This document shows positions 44,730 to 52,677 of a stretch of 64,000 nt of DNA, piece after piece; positions within the stretch are counted from its first letter, which is position 1; every line of letters starts with the position of its first letter. A program made the position numbers and the translations under genes. The DNA is taken from NCBI GenBank assembly GCA_964423205.1, contig CAYRDX010000005.1, positions 49,776-113,775 on the forward strand, written 5' to 3'. The notes below the pieces were generated by a model. The model did no database searches and was not told the origin of the DNA. It worked only from the letters and a program-made list of their open reading frames with translations. This DNA comes from UBA6168 sp964423205 (GTDB taxonomy: Bacteria; Bacteroidota; Bacteroidia; Chitinophagales; Saprospiraceae).

Positions 44730-45524
44730 TTGGAAACTCAATTGACTATCCAAAAATCAAATTCCGGTACTGGAGCGAACACCGGTTCTCATAGCTGGTT
44801 TCAGGACTGGTTCAATTCGCCCTATTATTTCAAGTTGTACAAAAACAGAGATGAGCAAGAAGCCCACCGTTTTATCAATCAGCTCTTATTGGAGCTGAAG
44901 CCAGAACCGGGGGCCACTATTCTCGACCTGGCTTGTGGCAGGGGCCGTTACTCGCGTTACCTGGCAGAAATGGGTTTTGATGTAACGGGAATTGATATTG
45001 CAGAACACAGCATTGAGTATGCCCGGCAGTTTGAAAACGACAACCTTTCCTTCTTCATACATGACATGCGAGTGCCTTATCGCGTCAACTTCTTCAATTA
45101 CGTGTTTAACTTTTTCACCAGTTTTGGTTATTTCGACACCGAGAAAGAGCACCTGAATACGGTGATGAACATCGGGAAGGGACTCAAGCCAGACGGCAAG
45201 TTTGTACTGGACTTTTTCAATTCCAAACGGATTCTCAGGAACCTCAAAGAAAGCGAAGTCAAACAGGTGAAGGACATTACCTTCCATATTGAGCGCAGAA
45301 AAGTTGAACACGGTTATGTGGAGAAGGAAATCAGATTTGAAGATACTGGTCAATCCTACCGCTTTATAGAGCGTGTTCGGGCTTTTACATTGGATGATTT
45401 CGAGGTCATGTTTGGTAAAGCACGCATGAAAATCGCCTCCACCTTCGGTGATTACCAATTGAATGAATTTGACGAAGAAACCTCTGAGCGCCTGATTCTT
45501 ATTGGTTGTAAATCGGGATGCTGA
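44730..45524 (+). CDS. Class I SAM-dependent methyltransferase with TTG start
   Basis: A 264-residue protein. The frame has no ATG before the methyltransferase core, and the promoter 31 nt upstream makes TTG 44730 the best start. The SAM-binding motif is ILDLACGRGRYSRYLAE, followed by VTGIDIAEHSIEYA (acidic residue at the end of strand 2), FFIHDMRVPY and YVFNFFTSFGYF. The substrate is unknown; the fold resembles small-molecule methyltransferases. It is followed after 46 bp by a GNAT acetyltransferase gene, so the two may be cotranscribed. Confidence 0.85.
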   Translation: METQLTIQKSNSGTGANTGSHSWFQDWFNSPYYFKLYKNRDEQEAHRFINQLLLELKPEPGATILDLACGRGRYSRYLAEMGFDVTGIDIAEHSIEYARQFENDNLSFFIHDMRVPYRVNFFNYVFNFFTSFGYFDTEKEHLNTVMNIGKGLKPDGKFVLDFFNSKRILRNLKESEVKQVKDITFHIERRKVEHGYVEKEIRFEDTGQSYRFIERVRAFTLDDFEVMFGKARMKIASTFGDYQLNEFDEETSERLILIGCKSGC

Positions 45525-45570
45525 ATCCTTTCCGACAAGGTATCATTTCTTAAAATCAGAGTATAAATTA

Positions 45571-46035
45571 ATGGGAGAAATTACCATCATCGACTATCAA
45601 CCCCGCTTCAAAAATGACTGGAAAGAAATCAATGAAGCCTGGATTCGGAAGTCCTATGTCATGGAACCCATTGACCATGAGCATTGCAGCCACCCTGACG
45701 AAAGCATCATCGCTCCCGGTGGCCATATTTTGCTGGCCATGGAAGAGGGCAGGGTAGTGGGTACTGCTGGAATTCTGAAAGACGATGACAGCACCTTTGA
45801 ATTGATTAAAATGGCGGTAATAGACAGCCATCAGGGCTGTGGAATTGGTAAGGCACTTTGCATGGCTGCCATTGAAAAGGCAAAAGAAATGGGTGCCAAA
45901 CTGTTTTATCTCTACTCCAATACAAGAGGCTCAGCTAAAGCCATAGAACTTTACCGCAAATTAAGCTTTGAGGAAGTTCCCATGGGACCAGTAGAGTGGA
46001 CTCGGGCTGATATAAAAATGGAAATGAGGTTTTAG
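45571..46035 (+). CDS. GNAT-family N-acetyltransferase
   Basis: A 154-residue protein from ATG 45571 (MGEITIIDYQPRF). The acetyl-CoA site is seen in LIKMAVIDSHQGCGIGKALCMAAIEKA (the Q/RxxGxG/A motif), followed by FYLYSNTRGSAKAIELYRKLSFEEVP, the conserved family end. It acetylates a small molecule or protein amine, unidentified here. It lies 46 bp after the methyltransferase gene and is followed by a repeat-rich non-coding block. Confidence 0.88.
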   Translation: MGEITIIDYQPRFKNDWKEINEAWIRKSYVMEPIDHEHCSHPDESIIAPGGHILLAMEEGRVVGTAGILKDDDSTFELIKMAVIDSHQGCGIGKALCMAAIEKAKEMGAKLFYLYSNTRGSAKAIELYRKLSFEEVPMGPVEWTRADIKMEMRF

Positions 46036-46054
46036 GGAAAGTGAACGTTTTTTT

Positions 46055-46174
46055 CCCGCGGATTTACGCGGCTTTTTTTCCCGCGGATTTACGCGGATTT
46101 TCCCGCGGATTAACGCGGATTATTTTTCCCGCGGATTAGCGCGGATTTTTCCCGTGGATTAACGCAGTGGTGAT
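46055..46174 (+). repeat. Imperfect tandem repeat, about 24 bp, five copies
   Basis: Units start at 46055, 46080, 46102, 46128 and 46151. Each reads CCCGCGGATTnACGCGGATT with small changes and a T-rich spacer of variable length; the fifth is degenerate (CCCGTGGATTAACGCAG). Confidence 0.85.
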
Positions 46175-46222
46175 GTCGGCGAAATCTGCGTAAACATCTG
46201 TGTTTTCTCTGCGTTTTTTTTG

Positions 46223-46299
46223 AACCACGGAGACATAGAGACACGGAGTTTCACGGAGTTCTCTCTGTGGTTCTTAGTGCTCTCAGAGTCTCCGTGGTA
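46223..46299. repeat. Inverted repeat with CCACGGAGAC arms
   Basis: ACCACGGAGAC (from 46224) pairs with GTCTCCGTGGT (to 46298), and pairing continues imperfectly inward through CACGGAG-type subunits. Units of this type are widespread non-coding repeats in several environmental phyla (from memory). Confidence 0.75.
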
Positions 46300-46477
46300 A
46301 AAAAACTCCTAAAGGAAATCAGCGTACTCATCAGCGAAAATCTGCGGGAAATAATATAAAAGGGCAAATGATGCAGAGCAGGTGGCCAGCGTAATCTGCG
46401 TATCCATCAGCGAAAATCTGCGTGAAAATATACACCCAAATCAACTGGAAGTAATATGGAAGTGCAGAGAGCAGGTC

Positions 46478-49249
46478 CTACTTCATCTTCCCCAAACTCT
46501 CCTTCAACAATCTGATTTTCTCCTTCCCGTCAGCCAGTTTATTTCTTTCAGTTTGCACTACGGCTTCCGGAGCGTTGTTGACGAAGCGTTCATTGCTGAG
46601 CTTTTTTTCAACGCTTTGAACGAAACCTTCGAAGTATTCCATTTCTTTGGTCAACCTCTCTTTTTCGGCTTCAACATCAATGCTTACCTGTATTTCGAGA
46701 TAATACTTTTCCTTCCCGGAGAGGAAGGAAATACTACTTGCAGGTTCAGTTTCCGTAAGTGTCAGGCTCGAAAGGTTAGCCATTTTCGTCAGCATGTTTT
46801 TCATGCCATGCACATTGAGCAAAGTTTCTGCACCCTTGCTTTTTTCGATATACAGAGGCAATGCTTCTTTCGGAGAAATGCCTTTGTTGTTGCGGATATT
46901 TCGAACCTCTGAAATAATCGCTTTGGCCTTCTCCACCTGCTGTATGAAGGATTTGTCGAATTGGTCAGCAGCTTTAGGATAGCTGGCCACGATGCAGTCT
47001 TCACCTTTGACGCGGCTGCGCAATTGATGCCAGATTTCCTCTGTAACAAACGGCATAAATGGATGCAGCACCACCATCATTCTTTCGAATAGTGATACTG
47101 TGGCTTCGTAGGTTGCACGATCAAGGCTTCCGGCATTACCATCATCATAGGCAGGCTTGATCATTTCAAGGTACCACGAACAGAAATCATCCCAGATAAA
47201 GGTGTATAAACCCATCAGTACATCTGAAAGGCGGTATTGTGTGTAATTGTTTTCCACCTCGTTCAGGACTTGAGAGAACTTGTTCTCCATCCATTCCACG
47301 GCAAGTCTATTGATGGGGTCCTGCTCTTTTTGCTCTGTTAGCCAGCCCTTTACCAATCGGAGGGCGTTCCACATTTTATTGCAGAAGTTACGCCCCTGTT
47401 CACATATCTTACTTTCGTTGAGCACCTCCCTTGTCTTAGGGTCAAATGGCGCATCAAATATAATGTCATTGCCCGCTGCAGCACTCAGTAGCATGCCAAA
47501 GCGAACGCCATCGGCACCATAATTCTCAATGAGTTGCAGGGCATCGGGTGAGTTGCCGAGCGACTTGGACATCTTGCGGCGTTTGTTGTCCCTAACCATT
47601 CCGGTGAAATACACGTCGTTGAAGGGTTGCAGTCCTTTTTGCTGCGCCAATTCACTGCCAATGCAATCCTTCGCCCACTCATAACCAACCATAATCATGC
47701 GGGCCACCCAGAAAAACATGATATCCCATCCCGTTACTAATACATTGGTGGGATAGTAATACTGAATGTCTTCTTTCTTTTCAAAACCGTCGAATACAGA
47801 AATTGGCCATAGCCAGGAAGAGAACCAGGTGTCCACCACATCTTCATCCTGAACCAGGTCTTTCATTGTCAGGCCGGAATTACCAGTCTTAATCCTCGCC
47901 TCTGCCAATGCCTCATCTGCCGTCTTAGCCACAAATATCAACTCCCCACTGCCACTGCTACTGCCACTGCCACTGCCACTGCCACCCTCTTTCAGATACC
48001 AGGCCGGAATGCGTTGCCCCCACCACAATTGCCGGCTGATGCACCAGTCGCGGACATTGTCCTCGTTCAGCCACTGGTAGTACATGTTCCACATGTTTTC
48101 GGGGTAAAACCTGACCTCTTTTTTCTCAACAGCCTGCAATGCGGATTTGGCAAAATCCTTCATATCCAGAAACCACTGCAGTGTGAGTCGTGGTTCCACA
48201 ATGGAATCTGTACGTTCGGAATGACCGATGCTGGTGGTATAGTCCTCCAGTTTCACCAGATATCCACCTTCTTCGAGCAGTTTCTTAATCTTCTTTCTGG
48301 CAACGAAACGGTCTTCGCCAACCAGAATCCTGGCATTTTCGTTGAGTATGCCGCCCTCTGTCAGTATGTCCACCACTTCAAGGTTGTGGCGTTGCCCTAT
48401 TTCATAGTCGTTTTGGTCATGTGCTGGAGTAATCTTCAGTGCACCTGTACCAAATTCACGGTCAACATAATTGTCGGCAATGACTGGAATCTCCTTATTA
48501 ATGAGTGGTATCAACACATTCTTTCCGATGAGATGGCGGAAACGGTCATCATCTGGGTGCACAGCAATAGCAGTATCTGCCATGATGGTTTCAGGGCGCT
48601 GGGTAGCGATGACTATGCCCTCTGATTTATCGTGAGTAAAGGGGTATTTCAAATAGAAAAACTGCGATTGTTCCTCCCTGTAAATGACTTCTTCGTTGGA
48701 AAGTACGGTCTTGGCTTCCGGGTCCCAATTGGTCATGCGCAGGCCACGGTATATTTTTCCTTTCTTATACAAGTCCACAAACACATAAATGACAGCCCTG
48801 GAAAGGCTGGGCTCCATGGTGAATCGGGTGCGGCTCCAATCGCAGGAGGCTCCCAGTTTTTTCAATTGCTCCAGGATGATGCCTCCATATTTTTCTTTCC
48901 ATTGAAAAGCATAATCGAGAAATTCTTCCCTCGAAATATCGGATTTACGAATGCCTTTGTCCCGCAGCATCTGCACGACTTTCGCTTCAGTCGCGATAGA
49001 GGCATGGTCAGTACCTGGCACCCAACAGGCATTTTTGCCCTGCAACCTTGCCCTGCGAATCAGAATGTCCTGGATGGTATTGTTGAGCATGTGCCCCATG
49101 TGCAACACGCCCGTAACGTTTGGCGGCGGTATGAGTATGGAAAAAGGCTCACGTTCATCGGGTTTGCTTTGGAAGTAATTGTTCTTTTCCCAGTGCTGGT
49201 ACCACTTGGTTTCGGTGTGTTTAGGATTGTATCGCGTTGATAAGGGCAT
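46478..49249 (-). CDS. valS: Valyl-tRNA synthetase
   Basis: A 923-residue class I synthetase that charges tRNA-Val. The start is ATG 49249 (MPLSTRYNPKHTETKWYQHW); the frame is open further upstream only because it reads into the dispersed repeat. The HIGH-type motif is PPNVTGVLHMGHMLN and the KMSKS motif is RRKMSKSLGNSPD. The CP1 editing domain with WLEMKDFA-like and TERTDSIVEPRLTLQWF segments is present, and the C-terminal coiled coil (VDVEAEKERLTKEMEYF and the LAD-GKEKIRLLKESL end) is complete. Within it, a Gly-Ser run of about 14 residues is encoded by a hexanucleotide repeat (47946-47983). A -7 element supplied by dispersed repeat copy B lies 25 nt before the ATG. Confidence 0.96.
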   Translation of the reverse strand: MPLSTRYNPKHTETKWYQHWEKNNYFQSKPDEREPFSILIPPPNVTGVLHMGHMLNNTIQDILIRRARLQGKNACWVPGTDHASIATEAKVVQMLRDKGIRKSDISREEFLDYAFQWKEKYGGIILEQLKKLGASCDWSRTRFTMEPSLSRAVIYVFVDLYKKGKIYRGLRMTNWDPEAKTVLSNEEVIYREEQSQFFYLKYPFTHDKSEGIVIATQRPETIMADTAIAVHPDDDRFRHLIGKNVLIPLINKEIPVIADNYVDREFGTGALKITPAHDQNDYEIGQRHNLEVVDILTEGGILNENARILVGEDRFVARKKIKKLLEEGGYLVKLEDYTTSIGHSERTDSIVEPRLTLQWFLDMKDFAKSALQAVEKKEVRFYPENMWNMYYQWLNEDNVRDWCISRQLWWGQRIPAWYLKEGGSGSGSGSSSGSGELIFVAKTADEALAEARIKTGNSGLTMKDLVQDEDVVDTWFSSWLWPISVFDGFEKKEDIQYYYPTNVLVTGWDIMFFWVARMIMVGYEWAKDCIGSELAQQKGLQPFNDVYFTGMVRDNKRRKMSKSLGNSPDALQLIENYGADGVRFGMLLSAAAGNDIIFDAPFDPKTREVLNESKICEQGRNFCNKMWNALRLVKGWLTEQKEQDPINRLAVEWMENKFSQVLNEVENNYTQYRLSDVLMGLYTFIWDDFCSWYLEMIKPAYDDGNAGSLDRATYEATVSLFERMMVVLHPFMPFVTEEIWHQLRSRVKGEDCIVASYPKAADQFDKSFIQQVEKAKAIISEVRNIRNNKGISPKEALPLYIEKSKGAETLLNVHGMKNMLTKMANLSSLTLTETEPASSISFLSGKEKYYLEIQVSIDVEAEKERLTKEMEYFEGFVQSVEKKLSNERFVNNAPEAVVQTERNKLADGKEKIRLLKESLGKMK
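47946..47983 (-). repeat. In-frame hexanucleotide repeat in valS
   Basis: On the plus strand CACTGC-type hexamers are repeated six times with one variant (CACTGCTACTGC). On the coding strand this makes a GSGSGSSSGSG linker between WYLKEGG and ELIFVAKTADEAL. Changes in copy number would add or remove two residues without shifting the frame. Confidence 0.85.
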
Positions 49250-49262
49250 TGCTGTAATTAAT

Positions 49263-49360
49263 AAGTAAAAAGGCAAAAGTAAAAAGGCAAAAGTTTTCCT
49301 ACTGATTTTCAAGTGGTTAAGAAAACAATTTGGCTACTTTATTTATGACTCATTACTAAG
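49263..49360 (-). repeat. Dispersed repeat family, copy B (98 bp)
   Basis: On the minus strand it begins CTTAGTAATGAGTC and carries GCCAAATTGTTTTCTTAACC exactly, then a weakened CCACTTGA-AAA-TCAGTAGG hairpin and two TTTTTACTT(TTGCC) units, with no GC-rich hairpin. Its right end abuts valS. It lies between valS and the histidine phosphatase gene. Confidence 0.85.
49274..49281 (-). promoter_or_regulatory. -7 element (TACTTTTG) for valS, inside repeat copy B
   Basis: A perfect TAnnTTTG element 25 nt before the valS ATG. In the family consensus a TTG lies 17 nt upstream of it, but this copy has TAG at that position. Confidence 0.5.
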
Positions 49361-49375
49361 TATCAAAAAGGCTTT

Positions 49376-49978
49376 CTAAAAATTCAGTGTCAGGTATTCA
49401 ATTTCCCCGTCGGAAAAAAGAACCACGACATACAAATTAGTGTAATCACCGTCCGGAATATGGTCGAGGACTTTTGAACCAACCAGAGCATTAAATAGGT
49501 CAGGTGTGGTATTGGAATGGCCAACAACCAGAATTTTTTCTCCTGCATATTGGCTCGCAAGAGATTTTGCCACTCTGTCCAGATTTCCAGGGGTATAGTA
49601 TTCTATCGGGATACGGAGCAGTTGAGCTAAAGGTTCTGCTGTAGCTACAGTTCTTTTATAATCTGTTGAGTAAATCCGGCTTATCCCTGATTTTGCCAGA
49701 ATGGATGAAAGTCTTTGAGACCTCAGTTTTCCGGCATCCGTTAGTCCCGGGTTGTCTCCACTTTCCTTTTCGGAATGGCGTACCAGGAAAAAGACGGTGG
49801 CCGTACTTCCAGCCTTCGGCTGCGGCATAACATCATCGCTGCCATCCTGGAAGGATATTTTTGACTCTGTTATTTCCTCAACATAGATTTCCTGAGCCGA
49901 AAGCAAGCTAAACGAAAAGATGAACATGAAAATGGCACACCATGTAAGTACTGCGTGTTTCAAATGGATGTATAGCAT
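49376..49978 (-). CDS. Histidine phosphatase superfamily protein (SixA-like), exported
   Basis: A 200-residue protein with an N-terminal hydrophobic signal segment (CAIFMFIFSFSLLSAQ). The catalytic RH motif is FFLVRHSEKESGDNPGLTDAGKLRSQRL, the second basic site is in YSTDYKRTVATAEPLA, and the second His is in LVVGHSNTTPDL. These residues define the histidine phosphatase fold, which acts on phospho-esters or phosphohistidine; export to the periplasm makes a phospho-ester substrate more likely. It follows lysA by 6 bp and is likely in the same operon. Confidence 0.85.
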   Translation of the reverse strand: MLYIHLKHAVLTWCAIFMFIFSFSLLSAQEIYVEEITESKISFQDGSDDVMPQPKAGSTATVFFLVRHSEKESGDNPGLTDAGKLRSQRLSSILAKSGISRIYSTDYKRTVATAEPLAQLLRIPIEYYTPGNLDRVAKSLASQYAGEKILVVGHSNTTPDLFNALVGSKVLDHIPDGDYTNLYVVVLFSDGEIEYLTLNF

Positions 49979-49984
49979 AACGGT

Positions 49985-51238
49985 TTATTTAGATTTCACT
50001 GGTGCCAACAGGTCCACCTCTACCTGATTCTTTGTGAGGTCATCAAAGGTTTCCCTTTTTCTGATCAGGTAATCCTGACCTTTATAAACCATCACCTCTG
50101 CTGGCCTGTAACGGGAATTGTAATTGGACGACATGGCAAAACCATAGGCTCCTGCATTGAAAAAGCAAAGAATATCCCCTTCGTGTACCTCAGCGATTTT
50201 CCGGTTATTTCCAAAAGTATCCGTCTCACAGATATAACCAACCACCGTGTAAATCCTGGGTTTTCCACCCGGATTATTCACATTCTCAATGCGGTGGTAT
50301 GAATTGTAAAACATGGGCCTGATAAGGTGGTTCATGCCTGTGTCGAGCCCAACAAACATGGTTGAAGGAGTGGGTTTTACCACATTAACTTTGGCAAAGA
50401 AATATCCGGCCTGACTAACCAGATACTTGCCCGGTTCAAAAACCAGGGTCAGTTTTTTACCATATTCTTCACAAAATGCATTGAAACGTTCGGAAATTCT
50501 GGCTCCGAAATCTTCAATATCTGTTTCAATATCCCCTTCTTTATACGGCACCTTGAATCCACTTCCAAAGTCGATGTACTCGAGGTAGTTGAAATTGGTT
50601 GCCACATTGAGCAGGATTTCCGCTGCCTGCAAAAAGACTTCAGAATCCAGGATGTCAGATCCTGTGTGCATGTGTAGTCCATCGATTTTCAGGCCTGTGG
50701 TTTCAATTATTTTGCGTACGTGCAAGATCTGGTGTATGGAAATGCCAAACTTGCTGTCGATGTGACCGGTGGAAATCTTGTGGTTTCCTCCCGCCATGAT
50801 GTGAGGGTTGATACGGATACCTACTGGACAATCGGGATACAAATGGCCAAATTGCTCCAGAATGGATATGTTGTCGATGTTTATTCTTACACCAAGTTTG
50901 TGGGCAGCTTCAATTTCATCAATAGCCACGCAATTTGGGGTGTATGTGATATTCGAAGGTTTAAAACCCGCCTTTAGACCTAGTCTGACTTCCTGAAAAG
51001 AAACGGCATCGAGTCCGGTACCCAGGTTTTTCAGGAAACGCATGATACTCAGGTTGGTGTTGGCTTTACAAGCATAGTTTATCTTGAGCTTCTCAACAGT
51101 GAAAGAATTCTTCATTCTGATGAACTGCCTTTCAATAATGCCTGCATCATACAGATACAACGGGCTGTCATATTTCTCCACTAATGTCAATGGGTCGGTT
51201 CCATCTGAAAGAAGGTAGCGGTTGTCTTCCAAAATCAT
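49985..51238 (-). CDS. lysA: Diaminopimelate decarboxylase
   Basis: A 417-residue PLP enzyme of the alanine racemase fold that makes lysine from meso-diaminopimelate. The Schiff-base Lys is in INYACKANTNLSIM, and other typical blocks are GLDAVSFQEVRLGLKAGF, the ITYTPNCVAIDEIE strand, HMHTGSDILDS, YIDFGSGFKVPY, EPGKYLVSQAG and VGYICETDTFG with the substrate-binding Cys-Glu. The AGAYGFAMSSNYN end matches the family. Its upstream region contains dispersed repeat copy C, whose outward TATTTTTG lies 74 nt before the ATG. Confidence 0.94.
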   Translation of the reverse strand: MILEDNRYLLSDGTDPLTLVEKYDSPLYLYDAGIIERQFIRMKNSFTVEKLKINYACKANTNLSIMRFLKNLGTGLDAVSFQEVRLGLKAGFKPSNITYTPNCVAIDEIEAAHKLGVRINIDNISILEQFGHLYPDCPVGIRINPHIMAGGNHKISTGHIDSKFGISIHQILHVRKIIETTGLKIDGLHMHTGSDILDSEVFLQAAEILLNVATNFNYLEYIDFGSGFKVPYKEGDIETDIEDFGARISERFNAFCEEYGKKLTLVFEPGKYLVSQAGYFFAKVNVVKPTPSTMFVGLDTGMNHLIRPMFYNSYHRIENVNNPGGKPRIYTVVGYICETDTFGNNRKIAEVHEGDILCFFNAGAYGFAMSSNYNSRYRPAEVMVYKGQDYLIRKRETFDDLTKNQVEVDLLAPVKSK

Positions 51239-51298
51239 TTAATAACTGTTTTAAAAAAAAAACTTTGACGTTTTTGTCAGATTTATTGGGATGAAAAA

Positions 51299-51450
51299 CT
51301 AAGTAATGAGTCAAAAATAAAGTTGCCAAATTGTTTTCTTAACCATTTGAAAATCAGTTGGAAAACTTTTGCCTGCTTGGCCCTAAGGGCCTTGCCCCTT
51401 TAGCCCTTCGGGCTTCGGGGTTGCCTTTTTACTTTTGCCTTTTTACTAAG
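51299..51450 (+). repeat. Dispersed repeat family, copy C (152 bp, longest)
   Basis: It begins CTAAGTAATGAGTC, carries GCCAAATTGTTTTCTTAACC, then a CCATTTGA-AAA-TCAGTTGG hairpin. An expanded GC-rich part follows with nested hairpins (GGCCC-TAA-GGGCC, then GCCC-TTC-GGGC inside a CCCC/GGGG stem), and the TTTTTACTTTTGCC tail ends in ACTAAG. It lies between lysA and the ECF sigma gene. Confidence 0.85.
51312..51319 (-). promoter_or_regulatory. Outward -7 element (TATTTTTG) of copy C facing lysA
   Basis: A perfect TAnnTTTG element on the minus strand, 74 nt before the lysA ATG. A second, plus-strand TACTTTTG at 51430-51437 faces the sigma-factor gene from 220 nt away. Confidence 0.4.
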
Positions 51451-51649
51451 TTGATTGGTTTGGTTTTAAGTGGGTTCAGCGTAAAGGCCGCAAAGATAGG
51501 CTTTTCCATCTTCAATAAAATGTAAGTTGTTTCTATGCCCGTGAAAAAATCTATCATTAAATTTCCACCAAATCTGCAGTCCATGGCATCTTGGACGTGA
51601 TTGAAACAATGAACAGATGTCATGGGGTTAAAACCAGAAATTACCTGTA

Positions 51650-52198
51650 GTGACAGAATCAGAACTTATAGAGGCTTGCCGGCGAAACGACAGGACTGCG
51701 CAGAAATTGCTTTTTGAGCAATATGCACCATTTATGCTCGGTCTTTGCCGTCGCTATGTTGGTGTTCATGAAGATGCAGAAGATGTCATGCTCAGGGGAT
51801 TTTTTAAGGTTTTTGATAAAATAGACTACTACAAAGGTGAAGGGAGTTTTGAAGGTTGGATACGACGGATTATGGTCAATGAATCTCTCATGTTTTTGCG
51901 ACTGAAGCAACAATTGAGGTATTCAGAGGATGTCCAGGAATACCACCTGAGTGATGAAGAGCCTGGTGTCGTCGATAAACTGTCTGCTGAAGAAATCATT
52001 GCCTTGATTGACGAGATGCCACCGGGTTACAAGACCGTGTTCAACCTGTTTATGATTGAGGGCTACAAGCATCGTGAGATAGCTGAGGAACTCGGTATCA
52101 GCATCAATACCTCAAAATCGCAGTTGATTCTGGCAAAACAACGAATGATGAAATTGGTGCAGAAACACCTTGGAATCGAAAAGTTTGAAAAAGAATAG
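51650..52198 (+). CDS. ECF-type RNA polymerase sigma factor
   Basis: A 182-residue sigma factor starting at GTG 51650 (VTESELIEACRRNDR, read as Met). Region 2 contains FEQYAPFMLGLCRRYVG-HEDAEDVMLRGFFKVF-KIDYYKGEGSFEGWIRRIMVNESL, the typical ECF core. Region 4 reads ALIDEMPPGYKTVFNLFMIEGYKHREIAEELGISINTSKSQLILAKQRM with its helix-turn-helix. It directs polymerase to a set of stress or surface-sensing promoters. The gene stands between two inverted copies of the dispersed repeat (C and D). A probable membrane anti-sigma gene follows, but copy D with its own promoter element separates the two. Confidence 0.92.
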   Translation: MTESELIEACRRNDRTAQKLLFEQYAPFMLGLCRRYVGVHEDAEDVMLRGFFKVFDKIDYYKGEGSFEGWIRRIMVNESLMFLRLKQQLRYSEDVQEYHLSDEEPGVVDKLSAEEIIALIDEMPPGYKTVFNLFMIEGYKHREIAEELGISINTSKSQLILAKQRMMKLVQKHLGIEKFEKE

Positions 52199-52206
52199 AC
52201 CCTGAT

Positions 52207-52293
52207 ACTTAGTAAAAAGGCAAAAGTTCTCCAACTGATTTTCAAGTGGTTAAGAAAACAATTTGGCAATTTTATTTTTGAATCATTACTTAA
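52207..52293 (-). repeat. Dispersed repeat family, copy D (87 bp, shortest)
   Basis: On the minus strand it reads from AAGTAATGATTC through GCCAAATTGTTTTCTTAACC and the CCACTTGA-AAA-TCAGTTGG hairpin to GCCTTTTTACTAAGT, without a GC-rich hairpin. It starts 8 bp after the sigma gene stop and is in the opposite orientation to copy C. Confidence 0.85.
52273..52280 (+). promoter_or_regulatory. -7 element (TATTTTTG) in copy D, 29 nt before an ATG
   Basis: A perfect TAnnTTTG element; its last base is 29 nt upstream of the A of ATG 52309. The same spacing is found for copy E. Confidence 0.55.
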
Positions 52294-52308
52294 ATCAGAT
52301 TAATCAAA

Positions 52309-52665
52309 ATGGATACTGAAAAAGGATTGTTTTCGCAGATTAAAGAAGAGATGCAGGATTACCGCTTGCAACCATCCGATGATGCCTGGTCCAATCTTGA
52401 AAGAAGCCTGCCCACAGGACTTTCTTCAGTAAAAATGGTTTGGTTGAGAAGAATGTCCGTAGCGGCTGTTTTCTTGGCTATTGCAGCGGTTTTTTTGTGG
52501 TTCAACAGAACACCAGCTTTTGATAATCAAGCTTTGTTTGGGCCTCCTCCCACCTCTTTAGAGGTCCTGCAGGTTACTGAAGACTGTGAACCTTATTGCC
52601 TTTTGCTTCGGGTGAGAAGTACGCTTCCGGAGTACTACCAACATCCGGTTGAGAAAAATACCTAA
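52309..52665 (+). CDS. Probable anti-sigma factor, single-span membrane protein
   Basis: A 118-residue protein. The cytoplasmic N-terminus (FSQIKEEMQDYRLQPSDDAWSNLERSL) resembles the short DDAW-type N-termini of Bacteroidota membrane proteins encoded after ECF sigma genes. One transmembrane helix follows (VAAVFLAIAAVFLWF), then a short periplasmic tail (GPPPTSLEVLQVTEDCEPYCLLLRV). By position and topology it is a candidate to hold the sigma factor at the membrane; no zinc-finger anti-sigma motif (HxxxCxxC) is present, so this is inference. The short tail could be a truncated sensor. Confidence 0.6.
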   Translation: MDTEKGLFSQIKEEMQDYRLQPSDDAWSNLERSLPTGLSSVKMVWLRRMSVAAVFLAIAAVFLWFNRTPAFDNQALFGPPPTSLEVLQVTEDCEPYCLLLRVRSTLPEYYQHPVEKNT

Positions 52666-52677
52666 GGGCTGGTTAAT

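Larger units (their letters stand above)
46036..46477. other. 442-bp repeat-rich intergenic block
   Basis: Contains five tandem CCCGCGGATT-ACGCGGATT units, an inverted repeat built from CCACGGAGAC arms and two copies of a CATCAGCGAAAATCTGCG-type unit. No gene is supported in it. Confidence 0.7.

Noticed and set aside
44886..45458. Minus-strand open frame of 190 codons opposite the methyltransferase
   Set aside because: Antisense to a clear SAM-methyltransferase with its own promoter.
46055..46174. Possible CRISPR array of CGCGGATT units
   Set aside because: The spacing between units is only a few T-rich bases, the units are imperfect and palindromic, and no cas gene is near.
46382..46912. 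Plus-strand open frame of 176 codons at the valS 3' end
   Set aside because: Mostly antisense to the valS C-terminal coiled coil and begins in a non-coding repeat.
48014..49240. Two plus-strand open frames (203 and 202 codons) opposite valS
   Set aside because: Antisense shadows of a conserved synthetase with no motifs of their own.
49250..49312. N-terminal extension of ValRS read as a signal peptide
   Set aside because: The extra codons are read from dispersed repeat copy B; the conserved synthetase starts at 49249.
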